64,000 nucleotides of DNA from Daedaleopsis sinensis (taxonomy: Eukaryota; Basidiomycota; Agaricomycetes; Polyporales; Polyporaceae). Positions 22,745-34,743 of this stretch are shown here, piece after piece. The DNA is taken from contig CM066301.1 of the NCBI GenBank assembly GCA_033807695.1, positions 2,418,001 through 2,482,000 of the forward strand, given 5' to 3'. A program made the position numbers and the translations under genes. The notes below the pieces were generated by a model. The model made no database searches and was not told where the DNA came from. It saw nothing but the letters and a program-made list of their open reading frames with translations. The number at the start of each line of letters is the position of its first letter. The stretch's first letter is position 1.

Positions 22745-23457
22745 ATGGCTCCGACCGACTCTCTCAGCCTCGTACCACCACCATCACCACCGCCATGTGC
22801 TGTGAGTGCTCATGTATGTGCCGCGCTACATGCCACTGACCGATAGTCCCAAGTCTTCCTGCCAATCGTCTGTACGTACGCAGCGTCAGTCGACTCGACC
22901 GTCTATGTCCGGGATCTCCGAGTCTGAGTCGAATACCTTCAGACTCTGAACTCACTCCATCTTTTCAGTTGGCTGCCCCACTCGCATGCACCCGGAGGGT
23001 GATCAAACCCCGAGGATCTGTCCTAAATGTCATAACGGTGCGCACAACCGCTGCCATCGGATACCGTTGCCTCGGCATGCTGACTTTGGTGGGAATATGT
23101 CCTAGTGTCCACCATCCGAGTGAATTCACGCATGTGGTTTGAGCTGTGCTTTGTGCCCCTCATTCCGATGAAGAAGGAGCACCTCTGGGTATGTACCGTA
23201 TGCCAATGGAATGTCCCGCTTCAGCAAGGGTAAGTTTTCTTGCGCGACTTCTGCCCGCACTCCCCGACTAACGCTCACGGTGGTTCCTGAACACCGGTAG
23301 ATGGGAGCCAGCTCTGCCTGGCTATGGATTTCATCAAGGCGGCCAGGGCCCAATTCCGCCATCGCCCTACAGCCAAATGAGCCCGCCTCCGACCGCGGCG
23401 GCTCATGGATATCAACCTCAGTATCCGGTGCCGCCGCCCAGCGTGAAGCACAACTGA
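22745..23457 (+). CDS. Zinc-ribbon domain protein with Pro/Tyr-rich tail
   Basis: Five exons (22745-22801, 22847-22871, 22969-23037, 23106-23229, 23301-23457) give 143 residues. The core FGCPTRMHPEGDQTPRICPK, then CHN, carries two cysteines of a zinc ribbon plus the preceding GCP Cys. The second knuckle is VCTVCQWNVPLQQG, preceded by RMWFELCFVPLIPM. This pattern is common in fungal zinc-ribbon-15-type proteins of unknown function. The hydrophobic VFLPIVFG before the ribbon is typical of the family. The tail is Pro/Gly/Tyr/Gln-rich. The start exon is the weakest part: it is the only upstream ATG that joins in frame to the second exon. Confidence 0.82.
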
Positions 23458-23656
23458 CCCCGGACCTGTACCAATAGTTTGCTCCCGTTCCCATTCATGT
23501 TTCCTCACAGGACTTGTACTCGTACCGCACTTTCCGACCATATGTAGTCATTATTGCTTCTGTACACGCACACCGCTTCGCCAATACAATCATCGTCTGC
23601 ATCTTCCAATATGTACCTGTCATCGAAGGCTCAAACAGACACTTCGCGAAGCTACA

Positions 23657-25454
23657 TCACTTCTTTCGACAACCGCACAGCGAGTACACGAGGACAACGA
23701 TAATTATACCCGCAAGAAAGCCGCCTGCTGTAGCAATCCCGCAGATGTCTTCACCGGAAAGCATGCTGCTGCCCGACGCGCGTAGTGAGTGAGTGTCCCC
23801 CGGTGGAGACGTATCGGTGCCTCTTTCCCGGGTGAAAGCTACGAGGGCAGCCGCGGGGTCCGTCAGTCCACGAAGGCCGATTGCGGGAGGTTGCGTATTG
23901 GTAGCCGCGTGGTGCGTCACATAGACGTTCTTGAAACAAGCATTTAACACGTCAACGCGGGTCCGGCGCCGGAGCTAGAAGGGACGAGCAACACACCCGC
24001 AAGAAAGTATCTCCAAGAAGCCAGTCTGCGGCGAAAACCTGAGAGCGCACAGCGGAGGGGCCGTCAGCGATCGAGTCCCGCGTTTGAACCGTCAGAACGG
24101 GAAGACGCGACAAGGGTGTGATTTAGGAGGGGGTAGAAGATCTGGACGTACCCCGTCGTTGCCCTGCAGCCCGCCCAAACACCAAGTGCCGTCGTCGACA
24201 GAACCTTCTTTCCAGCTGATGTCCGCCGGGTCGAGAGCATACTCTTTCTGATCGCTGCCCTCGCCGATGACCAGCCCGACGGCGACCGCACGGTTGCAGG
24301 GAACCTCCCACCCCCTGTCGGCGCGGCGTGCGCCGCCGACCGACTGCCAGAAACGGGCAACGTCGTCGGAGGGCCCGAGCGCGAGCGTTGTGCCCGTGTC
24401 AAGGACTGCGATCGGCGCGGCGGCGCCTCTCACACGCGACTTGGACAGCGAAAACGCCGTCCCGTTGATCGTCAGCGACTGGAGCGGGAGCTTCCAGTAG
24501 TCGAACAGGGACCCGCCCGATGGAAACACGGGGTGGAGGGTCAGATCAGCGGTCGAGTTGACGTATGCAGGGTCGAGCTCGCCGATGGTGAACGAGGAGT
24601 CGTCCTTGCCACGCCCGAGCCTGAAGGTGAAGAATCTCGAAGAGTCGTTGAACGCAGAAAAGAGGTTCTCTGCCAACGTGCGACCGGTGGTGTCGGCGAT
24701 GGACGCTTCCGCGGCGAAAGCGAGCCCCATGATTCCGCTGTTACCTGTGCCGGAAAGCCCCAGACCGCCCGTCGAGTTCGCAATCGCTGCCAAGAGAGAG
24801 AGAAGTTAGCTGACTTCTATCTTCACGAGTGGGCCGTCTGGACGATGGAACCAACCGAATGTTTGTGACGACACCTGGAATTCCCCGACGGTGACCGTGT
24901 CGGACCCTACAACCCCAGTCACATTGCCCATGAGGTAATTTAGATGGAATGGGACATCGGTCAAGGAAAGGGAAGCGGATTTGTTGTATTTTGGGACCCC
25001 AGAGCAGTCTTCTGCCGTGCAATCAGACGAGGCGACCCACTGGATGCCAATCAGCCGCCAACCCCAAACATGTCAGCCGCATTGTTGTCGGCTCGAACTC
25101 ACCAGATCGGAGGAGCCCGTGTCCAGAAGAACCATAAAGTCCTGTCCGCCGATGCTGGAGACAGATCAGCGACGTTGTTCTCTCGAGGCAAATGGAAAGG
25201 GCATACTTGATTTGGACCAGATACGCGCTGCGAGGGTGGCATTTGTGAGCGAACCTTACGGAAGATGATGCACAGGTCACTCACTATTCATTGCCGTTGA
25301 TGAGAGCTAGATCCCCGTGCAGGCTCGAGCCCGGCAGCTTGGTGAGTTGAGAGCGGGGGACCCTGTACACGGGTATCCGTCCCATCCCTGCAAGCGCCTG
25401 AACAGTAAACCACGCGAAGGGGAGACCCGAAAGAAGACGCCTAGATATGCCCAT
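23657..25454 (-). CDS. Pepsin-like aspartic protease (A1 family) with C-terminal membrane anchor
   Basis: Secreted or cell-surface endopeptidase. Seven exons (25454..25285, 25227..25207, 25154..25103, 25039..24856, 24786..24152, 24038..23997, 23929..23657) give 458 residues. An N-terminal signal sequence (MGISRRLLSGLPFAWFTVQA) is followed directly by the mature-like domain with little propeptide. The catalytic motifs are LLDTGSSDLWVASSDC and AVLDTGTTLALG. WLLGDTFLRNVYV marks the end of the protease fold. After a Thr/Pro-rich stretch comes a membrane span (IATAGGFLAGIIIVVLVYSL) and a short basic tail CGCRKK, so the enzyme is probably anchored with its active site outside. Both catalytic Asp are intact. 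Substrates unknown. Confidence 0.9.
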
Positions 25455-27251
25455 ATTGCGGACAGATGACGCACAGAAGAGAAGGCGTGGACTGTGGCTG
25501 GCTTCTCGGTGCAGGAATTATACCGCTTCGCCGTGGCTGACGCTGCAACGAGTGTCCCTAATTCCAAACTGGCCTAGAAGTTGAGTCTGTGGACCATGGC
25601 CCTTAACGTGCATGTCCGCCGCCGGCGAGCACGGTATAAATCTAAGATCCTCGGTTTCCATGGGAGGAAAACCGTCTGCACGAGCCGGCGGGGCGTAAAA
25701 GGGATTGCTGCCACCTGCCAAAAGTACCAGTGGGGGTCAGGCCGGGCTCTTACACAACCAAATTCGTTCTGAGAATTACCTGGACACTTTTGGGTTTGTC
25801 GTAAGGAGGCGTGCGTAAGGGGGAAGCATGGACCTCAAACAGATGGATTTCATGAGGCTTGGAGTTTTAGCGATGGCATAAGGTGGGCAAGAGCGGCTGA
25901 AGCACAGGCGTCGCGGAGGGATGTACAGCGTCAGGAGGATAGCGCCTGCGCCGCCCACCACAGCGCTACGACGCGAACGCCGATTGCTCATGACACTGAC
26001 AGCTACGCTGGCGGTACATCAAACACGCGGTTGTTTGTAGTGCCAGAACTCATACCCTACAGTGCTAGATCACTGAGGGGCGTCACCTGCAGCTCAATTG
26101 CAATTGTTGAATGGAGTCCTCAAAGAACTATGACGCCGGCCGTATTTAGCAGCATGCCCCAAATTGCGTGGTCCAGGGTGTTTGAATGATCTGTGATTGC
26201 ATGCCAGTGGTTGTGATGCCACGTCGGGGGCAAGCATTCTTTCTGGTCCTGCCGCTTGGAGGTACTATGTAAGTAGTACTAGTAGGGCTGACGGTAACTG
26301 TTAGCAAATTCACACGAAGAAGCGGCTGACCGGGGGGTGTGAGGTTAAGTCCCTCTGCGCCTTGAACAAAGTTGGCACTCAGTACTCACAGAGAGAACGA
26401 CGCCAGCGTGAGGCCTGAGGATCGAGTTCAAACCAAGTGAAGTCTGTACTTCTTCCACTGCAAGACGCCATATATTGTGCGTAGCTGACGATTCTGAAAA
26501 GCAAATCGCCAAAGTATCTTTTAGCTCCGAGCTTGACATGAAAATCTGTGGATGCGTGATTTATGCTGAAGTATGCAGGACCGGCTGGGTGAGTCGTAAG
26601 AACCTCAGTGTCGATGTTTACTGCTTAGGATATCAGGGCCGCATGGAGATATTAGAGAGTCATATTGAATGACTCGGAGGTGCTTGCAGCTTTACTCGTA
26701 TAAAAGAAAGTTCATCTGAATTCAAACGGACCAGGCTGTCATCGACTCTGCAGCGAAAGGCTGTCTTTGATACAGCTGTCTTTGATACAATCTTCCGACG
26801 CGCCCGACTTCACCGTCAGTGCTAGGAGGCGACCCTACAGGAAAAGGAGGATACTGTGAGTATTATACATCACCCCCGTCGCACATGCATAGGCGTGACA
26901 TCTATCCACGACGTACTTATATGCACGCAAGTCGGTAGTACCGAGGTATTTATCCTTCCAGATATCTTGACACGCAATGTGCGGGCAGAGAGGGGATCCG
27001 TCCAGATAGACGTGCAGCAGAAGAACAGGGGGTGGATGAAGCCGGAGAGAAGCTGAAGCAGGGCGACTCGGGGCAAGGGGCCGTGAGCGCAAGGGCGGCT
27101 GTGCGGGCGGTGGAACTCGTCAAGGGCGTTTGCCGGCCATGCGCCTGCCAAACACAGCGACACGCGTCACGACTCACAACTCCTCCTCCTCCTCTCCCTC
27201 CACGACCTCTTCCTCACGCCCCTCGGCTCACCTCAACCACCTCGTGACACG
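25455..27251. other. Intergenic between divergent protease and YPT1 genes
   Basis: 1.8 kb. A 15-bp direct duplication (CTGTCTTTGATACA) occurs at about 26761-26790. Many short frames but none with a domain or supporting splice signals. No RNA gene recognised. Confidence 0.5.
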
Positions 27252-28441
27252 ATGCACACCAGCGAGTACGACTACCTCTTCAAGCTTCTCCTCATTGGCA
27301 ACTCCGGTGTCGGCAAGGTGAGGCGTCCTACTCGTATCTGCCTCCCTTCAACCTGCTGCGGACAGATGAGGATTTGCGTGCTAACACCCATCCCCTCCTC
27401 ATTGGCATAGTCTTGCTTGCTGCTCCGTTTTGCCGATGACACCTACACGGAGAGCTACATCTCCACGATTGGCGTCGACTTCAAGATTAGGACCATCGAG
27501 TTGGAGGGCAAGACTGTGAAACTCCAGATCGTGCGTTTTCCATCTCTCCTCGTCTTTCCTTCTTCTTGCATTGCGGAATGCAGTCGAAATCCACTGTGTC
27601 ATCTTGGGGCGGCCTGGTGTCTCTGGTGTACAACCCTAGGACACGGCGCTGTTGATTGTGCGCTTGGAACCACACTTCTCGGCGCGCTCGCCGAGTACAT
27701 AAGACATTATGGTCCCGTCTTCATGGTGTTATCTCCATCGCAGAAGTTCATGAACTCATGCATGGTTTTCTTCTTTCCATTGGTATAGTGGGATACTGCT
27801 GGTAAGTCCCCTTATCCCTACGAAGTCTTGCGCGAACGTGTCTGACTCGCTACGAATAGGCCAAGAACGTTTCCGCACTATCACATCGTCGTACTACCGT
27901 GGTGCACACGGCATCATTGTTGTCTACGACGTCACCGATAACGGTAAGTGGCTCAGGCCTGCCACAGAGTATAGGAACCCGTTCTCATTATCGGCGCAGA
28001 GTCCTTCACAAGCGTCAAGCAGTGGCTGCAGGAGATTGACCGTTATGCGTCGGAGGGCGTGAACAAGCTGCTTGTTGGGAACAAATCCGACCTGACCAAC
28101 AAGAAGGTTGTAGAGTACAGCGTCGCCAAGGTACGTAAAGACCGACCTACATGGATCAACGGACATTTATGGGAATGCCCTGGTGCAGGAATTCGCGGAC
28201 CAGCTCGGCATTCCGTTCCTGGAGACGTCTGCGAAGAACGCGACGAACGTTGAGCAGGCTTTCTTGACGATGGCCAAGCAGATCAAGGACCGGTACGTTG
28301 TCTAGGAATGGACATCTTCCTGTGTACTCATGCGCTCCAATTAGCATGGGCTCTACGACCACCGCAGCCGGCACCGGCAAGTCATCAACGATCACACCTG
28401 GCCAGACCGTCCAGCAGCAGCAAGGTGGTGGATGCTGCTAA
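27252..28441 (+). CDS. YPT1: Rab GTPase YPT1 (Rab1)
   Basis: Controls ER-to-Golgi vesicle tethering and early autophagy. Seven exons (27252-27317, 27411-27530, 27789-27801, 27860-27943, 28000-28130, 28189-28292, 28345-28441) give 204 residues. All G motifs are present: GNSGVGKS (P-loop), the effector switch [39 protein letters not shown] and [14 protein letters not shown]. The protein ends GGGCC for double geranylgeranylation. The third exon is only 13 nt and encodes WDTAG, the G3 motif. The length and sequence are near the family norm, so identity is secure. Confidence 0.98.
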
Positions 28442-28818
28442 ACGGCTCGCACTTTCCGTGTGTCGTGCTACCGTTTGCACTTTGGCAGCAAGAGGACTGT
28501 CGAACGGGCTGCAGTCGGGGCTGATACTGGAATGGTTCCCGTTCATCGTATAATCTATGCTTACAGCCTTTGTTGTTGGACTCGTCTCCTTCCTCCTCGT
28601 TTCCCCTCGTTCTGACGACTGTCCGGGAGTGGTACCCTATTCCTTCACTCCACCCAGGTATTGCCCATTGTACCTGTTACGATACACCACCTAGGAGTAG
28701 GGGGTAATGATCATGCTATGGTGTGTTTCTAGATTACGAAGTGGCGAGCTGGCACCATCACTATATCATACAACCCGAGAGGAATGTGTACAGAAAGCTC
28801 CCACCGCACAGTTGCTAG
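28442..28818. other. Intergenic between convergent genes
   Basis: Shared 3' flank of YPT1 (+) and the cyclin gene (-). Nothing recognised. Confidence 0.5.
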
Positions 28819-29868
28819 CTACAAGACGTTCTCTTCCAACCACAAACGAATGGCCTTCTTAGATACTAACCCGAGAACACGGGTTTGTTCTTCAGGGCTG
28901 CGTTCCCGGTAAAGACGCATAATGTACCCAGCCACGCTCCAGACGTCTTCCCAATCAGCATCGAACAGCTCCCACCAGCAGCTGTCTGGAGACGACGGGA
29001 GAGCGATGCCGAGATGTCTTGTTGCCAGCAGGATAGCGGCACTGACGATGGTCGGGACGGCATACAGGGCATAGACCGGTGTTTGCAACCTGCAGGAGGA
29101 CCGGGAGACGTCAACGTGAACGAGAGTCCTATGAACTAGCTGTAAAAGATACTCGCGCGTCGTTTAGGTAGCCCCACGCCCTTGTGGATACATCTTCCCG
29201 TTCGGTGAGCCCTAGCAGGCGGAGGTAGTTCACGAGCGTGCCGTAGGGTAGCACGACGTTCACGTTGAATCCAAGGCGTTTGAGTATTTGCATCTCGGCC
29301 ACGACGAGTGCGTCCTTGAGGTCGTAGAAGGTATTGCCGAAGTAGGACATAGGCACGTATCTGAATTCGGGGGGTTGGGACGCGGACGGGGAGGGGGAAG
29401 AGTGCTTGAGGTTGTGCGCCGTGCGCTGCAGTAGCAGATCGTAGACGTTGATGAGATCCCGCATGCGGATAGGGCATTCTTCTAGCTTGGATGCCAGATA
29501 GAGCGCGCCCATGCATACGTCCTAGGACAGCGCGGTAGGGGGTCAAATTCGTGGAACACGATGCACGATCCACAGAGAGCACGTACCCCGATTCCAAATG
29601 ACTTCATGGAGGTGACATACCAGAACCTGTGGAAAAGGATCTGCGCGGTGGCTACGGCCACTTGCTTTCTGCCCTTGCTACCATGAGGATTCGCGGATGG
29701 CGAAGTGCATATGCCTGCTTACTGTCGCAAGAGTATGCCGGCTTCGTGTATCAGCTTGCAACCGAATGCACGGAGGTCCAGTTCGAGATCTTCGGGGATA
29801 CCATCTTCGCGGGACGGTGTCTTCTCTATCTGCGCAAGAGAGGCCAGCGGATACAGAGAAGTAGACAT
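28819..29868 (-). CDS. Cyclin L/K-like transcriptional cyclin
   Basis: Four exons (29868..29723, 29668..29587, 29521..29157, 29089..28819) give 287 residues. Two cyclin folds are visible. The first has FGCKLIHEAGILLRQKQVAV, AQILFHRFWYVTSM and GALYLASKLEECPIRMRDLI. The second has AEMQILKRLGFNVNVVLPY, then DALQTPVYALYAVPTIVSAA and a short helical end. The pattern matches cyclins partnering CDK9/11/12-type kinases in transcription and splicing. The protein stops soon after the second fold, with no RS tail as in animal cyclin L. The third intron begins with GC (GAC GC|GCGAGT), needed to join LND to ALQTP. Head-to-head with an RS-rich protein gene, possibly coincidental. Confidence 0.88.
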
Positions 29869-30118
29869 GACTGGACGAGGAGAGCGAGGTGTTATGAGAG
29901 CATGGGCATGGGAGTTGAGGACCGTTGAAGGATTGTGGTCAAGAGCAAAGGACCCGTACTAAATGGTGAGAGGCGCCGAAACACGACACAAACGCGCTCC
30001 AGTACCAAACTGTGGGTTAACACCAACCACGACCAGCTCTTCTGCTTCTATTACCGTTTGCTCTCGCTTTCTTGTCTGAAATCGTGGCCGCGGGGAGCAG
30101 GTCGTAAAGCATCGATCG
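29869..30118. promoter_or_regulatory. Short shared promoter of cyclin and RS-rich protein genes
   Basis: Only 250 bp separate the two start codons. No TATA box recognised. Co-regulation is possible but unproven. Confidence 0.45.
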
Positions 30119-32315
30119 ATGTCGCATTTGCCACCCAAACCCGAGTTTGAGTACCCACCACGGTACCCTGAAGTCTCTAGGTCCTCCTACTCTCGTGCAC
30201 CACCACCTCCACCACCGGCACCATATCCACCTTCCGATAGATATGCACGAGACCGTCACGGGTACCCCCCACGGTCCCCTCCCAGAGCAAGGCCTCCTCC
30301 AGTAGACGCGTATGTTCCCGCGAGGAGTGGTGAACCTTACCGTCCAAGACCTCCGCCACCACCGGTGGACCCTTATGCGTCTGCACATTATGACCGGCGT
30401 GATGATGACAGGTACAGAGATCGCGATTATGGGAGACGTGCGGAAGACTACAGGGCACGACCTCGAGAAGAGTGGCCGCCGAGGGACAGAGAGCGGGACA
30501 GAGAACGTGAGCGAGAACGGAGAGAGGACGAAGCGCGTCGGGGACCCAGGCCAGATCAACGAGAGCGACAGAGAGAAGGAGACCCACGCGCAACGTGGCT
30601 GCGCCCGACGGAGGAGAATTGGTTACGCCAACGAGAAGATGAAAGACGGTACGGACGAGATCGACCACACGAGCCAGAACCTGAACGCAAATGGGTCTCG
30701 CGCAGATCGCGGTCTCCTCCGCGCAGGATAGGTATGTCTCTCTTTAACCTCCATAAGACTGAGCACTAACGTGAGCAGCGTCCGTCAAACCCACGGACCA
30801 TCGTGAACATTCCCCTACAGCTAGTCGAACACGCACACCGTCGCCGTCGAAGCAACGAGCGCCTCCTACTCCTGGTCCCGCTGCCAGTAGACCCGCAAGT
30901 AGACCCGCCAGCAGAGCTGCTTCTCCGTACCGAGTGGAGAGGTCCCGGCCGATCCGAGGACGTTCGCCTGCAGGAGAGGTAAGGCTAGGCAATCACTCTA
31001 TCTCCGTATCGCGGACGCCCGCTCGTCCTCGCTCTCCCCCTCGAGACAACGACCGGAGGCTTCCGCCAAGTCGTCGTAGTCGTAGCCCGGACCGAGCAAG
31101 ACGGGAATACCGGCCGGAGCCTAGTCGGGGGAGTCGCCCAGCACCCCTCGACTATAGAGGACGTGACCGTCGGTCACCGCCTCGCCGTCGCTCGTACTCC
31201 CCCGCTTCTCCTCATCGAAGGAAGAGTCCGCCCAAAGAGGTCAGAAAAGCCATTCATTCGCCGCCGAGTCGATCTCGTAGTCGCTCGCCGACCAGGACAC
31301 CTCCGCCGAAAAGGCATGTCCTCCCACCCCTCAAGTCCCCAACGCGACCCCCGCCTCCGCCCCCACCTACAGGGCCCCGTAACCGTGGTATTCCCCATCA
31401 CCCTCAACCATCGCCCAAGCCTGACCCAGATGGAGACATCCAGATGGCAGAACCAATTGTTAAATCTGTCGCACCTACCCCCACTGCTGCACCTGATCCG
31501 GAACCAGAATCCGAAGTCAAACATGAATCTGAGATCAGAACTGGACCCATGTCTGCGCACGAATCCGCGCCTGTATCTCCTGCCTCGTACGAAGCAGCTC
31601 TGGAGCCCGCACTAGCTTCCGGAACTGCTCCAGCTTCGGAAGCCGCCCCAACTCCGGTTGTCGCATCTCCGTCGCCGCCGCCCGTAGTACCTGTCTCCCC
31701 GGGAGAGGTCACACCCGTCGCAGCCGTGTTGCCAATTAAACCGGAAGTAGAGATAGAACGCAGGCCTACCCCCACGCATCCCAGAAGGCGATCTCGGACG
31801 CCCCCGACGGGGCCCCGACATCACGGTCAATCGTCTTCCGGCAGAAGTCCTGCCCATGGTGTCGCCGGACCTAACCTGCCTGCTAGACCCGACTTCCAGC
31901 CGTCTCGTCGGCCAACAGGCTATGTCGGACATGAGCCCACAAAGCCCGTGGAGGCTCCAGTGCCCGAGCCTGCGCCTGCGCCTGAGCCGGTCGGATTCCA
32001 GCCCGAAATCCCAAAATACCAGCCACCAAAGAATAACTTCACTGATCTTGAAGCTGAGGTACGTGCAAGCTCCTTGTCGTCACAATGCTCTTGGTCTGAT
32101 GCACAACGCAGGCTATTGGACGTCGGGCGACCCGGATAGCTTTCGAGCGTGAGTACGTGGCCGCCGCGAAAGCGACCAAGAGAGCGATGAGCGAGCTCTT
32201 TATTGCCGATCTGGAGCTCAAGAGCGCGGAGGCGAGACGGGCTGTCACTTCCGCGCACCTCGAGAAGGCGCGCATGGGGATGCTCGGTGTGGACTTTGTC
32301 GCTGATCAGGCGTGA
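30119..32315 (+). CDS. Large Arg/Pro/Ser-rich (RS-like) protein with conserved helical C-terminus
   Basis: Three exons (30119-30731, 30779-32058, 32112-32315) give 698 residues. Almost all is disordered: an N-terminal Pro/Tyr-rich part, a charged RERERERR segment, several RS/SP clusters (SRRSRSPPRRI, SRSRSRSPTRTPPPKR), then Pro/Glu/Ala-rich sequence. The last exon encodes a compact helical tail (REYVAAAKATKRAMSEL, ADLELKSAEARRA). Such composition suggests a nuclear RNA-processing or chromatin factor. I do not recognise a named domain. A GTAAGG inside exon 2 (about 30980) could be a donor, but read-through keeps frame and RS composition. Confidence 0.78.
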
Positions 32316-32454
32316 GCTCGCCGCGCTCCGCTATCACGACATCGGCGATGATTGTATCGCAATTAGACTCGTACACATACATACATATAATGCAGGATCG
32401 ATGTGCGCCTGTAGCGGTCGGCGGAGGTAGCTTTAGAGTAGTGTAGTAATGTGT

Positions 32455-32956
32455 TCAATTCTTGGGCAAAGGTGTGCACTCGATGTGCGTTCGTGTGGGG
32501 TCCATTGGTAGAGCGCAGAAGAAGCCTTGATCCTAAAGCCGGCTCGTCAGTATGCCCGCCCCGCTACAGCCGTACTGTGGGTATTGCACTTACCTGCATA
32601 GCCTGGAAGAGTCGCGTCGAGTGCATTTGCATCTGACCGGCAAGGTACGCGTGCGGAATTGAGTGGGCGACGAAGCGCAGAGGCGAAGGTGTACAGACGA
32701 ACCATAATGCACTTCTTTCCGTCCTTCCCTTCCCTACATAGTTCTGACTGAGGGGCGTCGCGCTCGCTGTTGAACGTGTAGCGCGAGCTGGGATCCTCCT
32801 TGTCGTGGCAGACGAACGTGAACGGGCATGAGATGAGCATCGAGGATCCATGCTCACGAGACGTACCGCAATGAAATCTTTGAGAGTCTTCTCCGGAGAC
32901 TTCTCCTCGTGTGTGGACTGGGAGAGCTTTCCCTGCAGTTTCTGGGCGAAAGACAT
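32455..32956 (-). CDS. Small protein of unknown function, about 100 residues
   Basis: Four exons all in phase 0 (32956..32867, 32798..32703, 32632..32594, 32532..32455) give 100 residues: start MSFAQKLQGKLSQST, then SRYTFNSERDAPQSELC, then a Met/Gln-rich MQMHSTRLFQAMQDQGFF and the end HIECTPLPKN. I do not recognise the family. Support comes from four consistent junctions and a good start context, but the first intron acceptor (ACAAG) is weak, and alternative splicing could read other frames in the middle. Confidence 0.5.
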
Positions 32957-33179
32957 GGTTGATCTGAGAGTTGTGGCTTGCACCAATCGCTCAGGAGCGC
33001 CGCTAAGTATGCACAGGGCTAGGATGACGTCATTCCGTAGTATGTCACATACACTGAAATCCCTATGGACCGCCTGTAACAATCTACTAATCAAGTACAC
33101 AACATGTTTTTTCTTCTATGTCTCGCCGCGCTGAGTCTTGGTGAATATACGGATAGACCATGATGCATGATGTCCGGGT

Positions 33180-34743
33180 CTACCAACCGCGCCCCGCCAT
33201 TTTGCCGCCCTTCAGGTTGTCGTCGCTGCACAAATATCAATCGGCAATGCCCCAACGAATGCGCGAGACACTCACATAGTCAGCCCCACCATGGCGGGTC
33301 CGATATCTTCTGAAATCTGTGTACCAAGGCAGGTGTGAGTAAGGGATCAATAGTACTCCTACTATGCTGCTCACATCGGCCAGGATTTTGGGATTGTTAA
33401 AGTGTGTGACCTGAAAAGGGGGTTAACAATGTTTTTCCTGAACGAGGCATGATCCCTGGAAGACGTACTGCTTGAACGATTGCACGCGCGCGCTTCGCAG
33501 GGTTCCCGGACTAGAAGATCGGTGTCAGTAGTAATGGACAAGGAATACCACAACAACGTACATGGAAGATTCCGGAGCCAACAAAGACTGATACAGGGAG
33601 AAACATTAGGGCGCGACGCTGATATGGAGTCTATAGGGACGTACCACCATCACATCCAAGCTGCATCATGAGGGCCGCATCCGCTATAGAAGCTAGCTTT
33701 AGACACACGCGCCAGGATAGAATCGGACCATATCATCGGCGTACCAGGAGTTGCGATACCCCCTGCAGCGAAGTTGACGACGGGTAAACGCTTCAGACGT
33801 GCTGTCTCCTTCAGCAGATGGAACGGCGCCTGGATTTCCTTCGCATACGTGTAGAGCTCTTCTTCGCTCATGACGCTGGCCTTCCGGATTTCACTCATCA
33901 CCGCACGCTGGTGTCGTACGGCCTCGACGACGTTCCCAGTGCCTGCTTCGCCCTTTGTGCGGATAAACGCTGCACCTTCAGAAATCCGACGGAGCGCCTC
34001 GCCAAGGTTACGCGCGCCGCAAACATATGGCACCTTGAACGCATGCTTGTTGATGTGGTGTTCCTCGTCTGCAGGTGTCAAAACCTCGGATTCGTCAATG
34101 TAGTCGATGCCGATGGCTTGAAGGATCTGTACAGTGCAGGTGGCATGAGCGGGGGTCAAGGCGCATTCAGGGTGGGCAACACGCACCTGGGCCTCGACGA
34201 AATGACCGATCCGCACTTTCGCCATCACTGGAATGGTGACGGCATCGACGATCTCTTTGATCATGCGTGGGTCGCTCTGTAGGGCTTGTCGGCATTCATC
34301 ACATAGCATTGTAGCAAACATCTTACCATTCGTGCAACGCCTCCTTCAGCACGAATATCCGCGGGCACACGTTCCAGGGCCATAACGGCGCACGCACCGG
34401 CCTCCTCGGCTATACGAGCCTGCTCAACGTTTACGACGTCCATGATAACTCCGCCCTACAAGCCGATGAGCATCGCGTGGGCGTAGAAGCGGTCTTGGTG
34501 CGCTAACCTTCAACATCTGGGCAAGGCCCGATTTCACCTGTAGGCCGCACGCTACCGTCAGGACAGCTTCAACGCATTTGTCATATCGCATAGACGCACC
34601 CCAAAGGTACCCAAGCCCCCAACCGCGCCATCCTTGTCCTTGGACCGTGTGGGTGCAACCACAGGAGTTCCGGCGGGATTCCCAACACCGTGCGGGACCG
34701 GAGGCGTCGAGACTGGCGTTTGCGCTTGGACGGGAGTTGTCAT
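33180..34743 (-). CDS. PDX1: Pyridoxal 5'-phosphate synthase, PDX1/SNZ subunit
   Basis: Makes vitamin B6 (PLP) from ribose 5-phosphate, glyceraldehyde 3-phosphate and ammonia, the latter supplied by the PDX2/SNO glutaminase. Eleven exons (34743..34600, 34537..34508, 34455..34327, 34276..34187, 34126..33745, 33683..33645, 33588..33563, 33510..33469, 33410..33375, 33316..33276, 33225..33180) give 334 residues. The (beta/alpha)8 barrel signatures are intact: [89 protein letters not shown] and the end [15 protein letters not shown] Pro/Thr-rich N-terminal extension of about 45 residues precedes the barrel and is common in fungi. Identity is secure. Confidence 0.97.
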
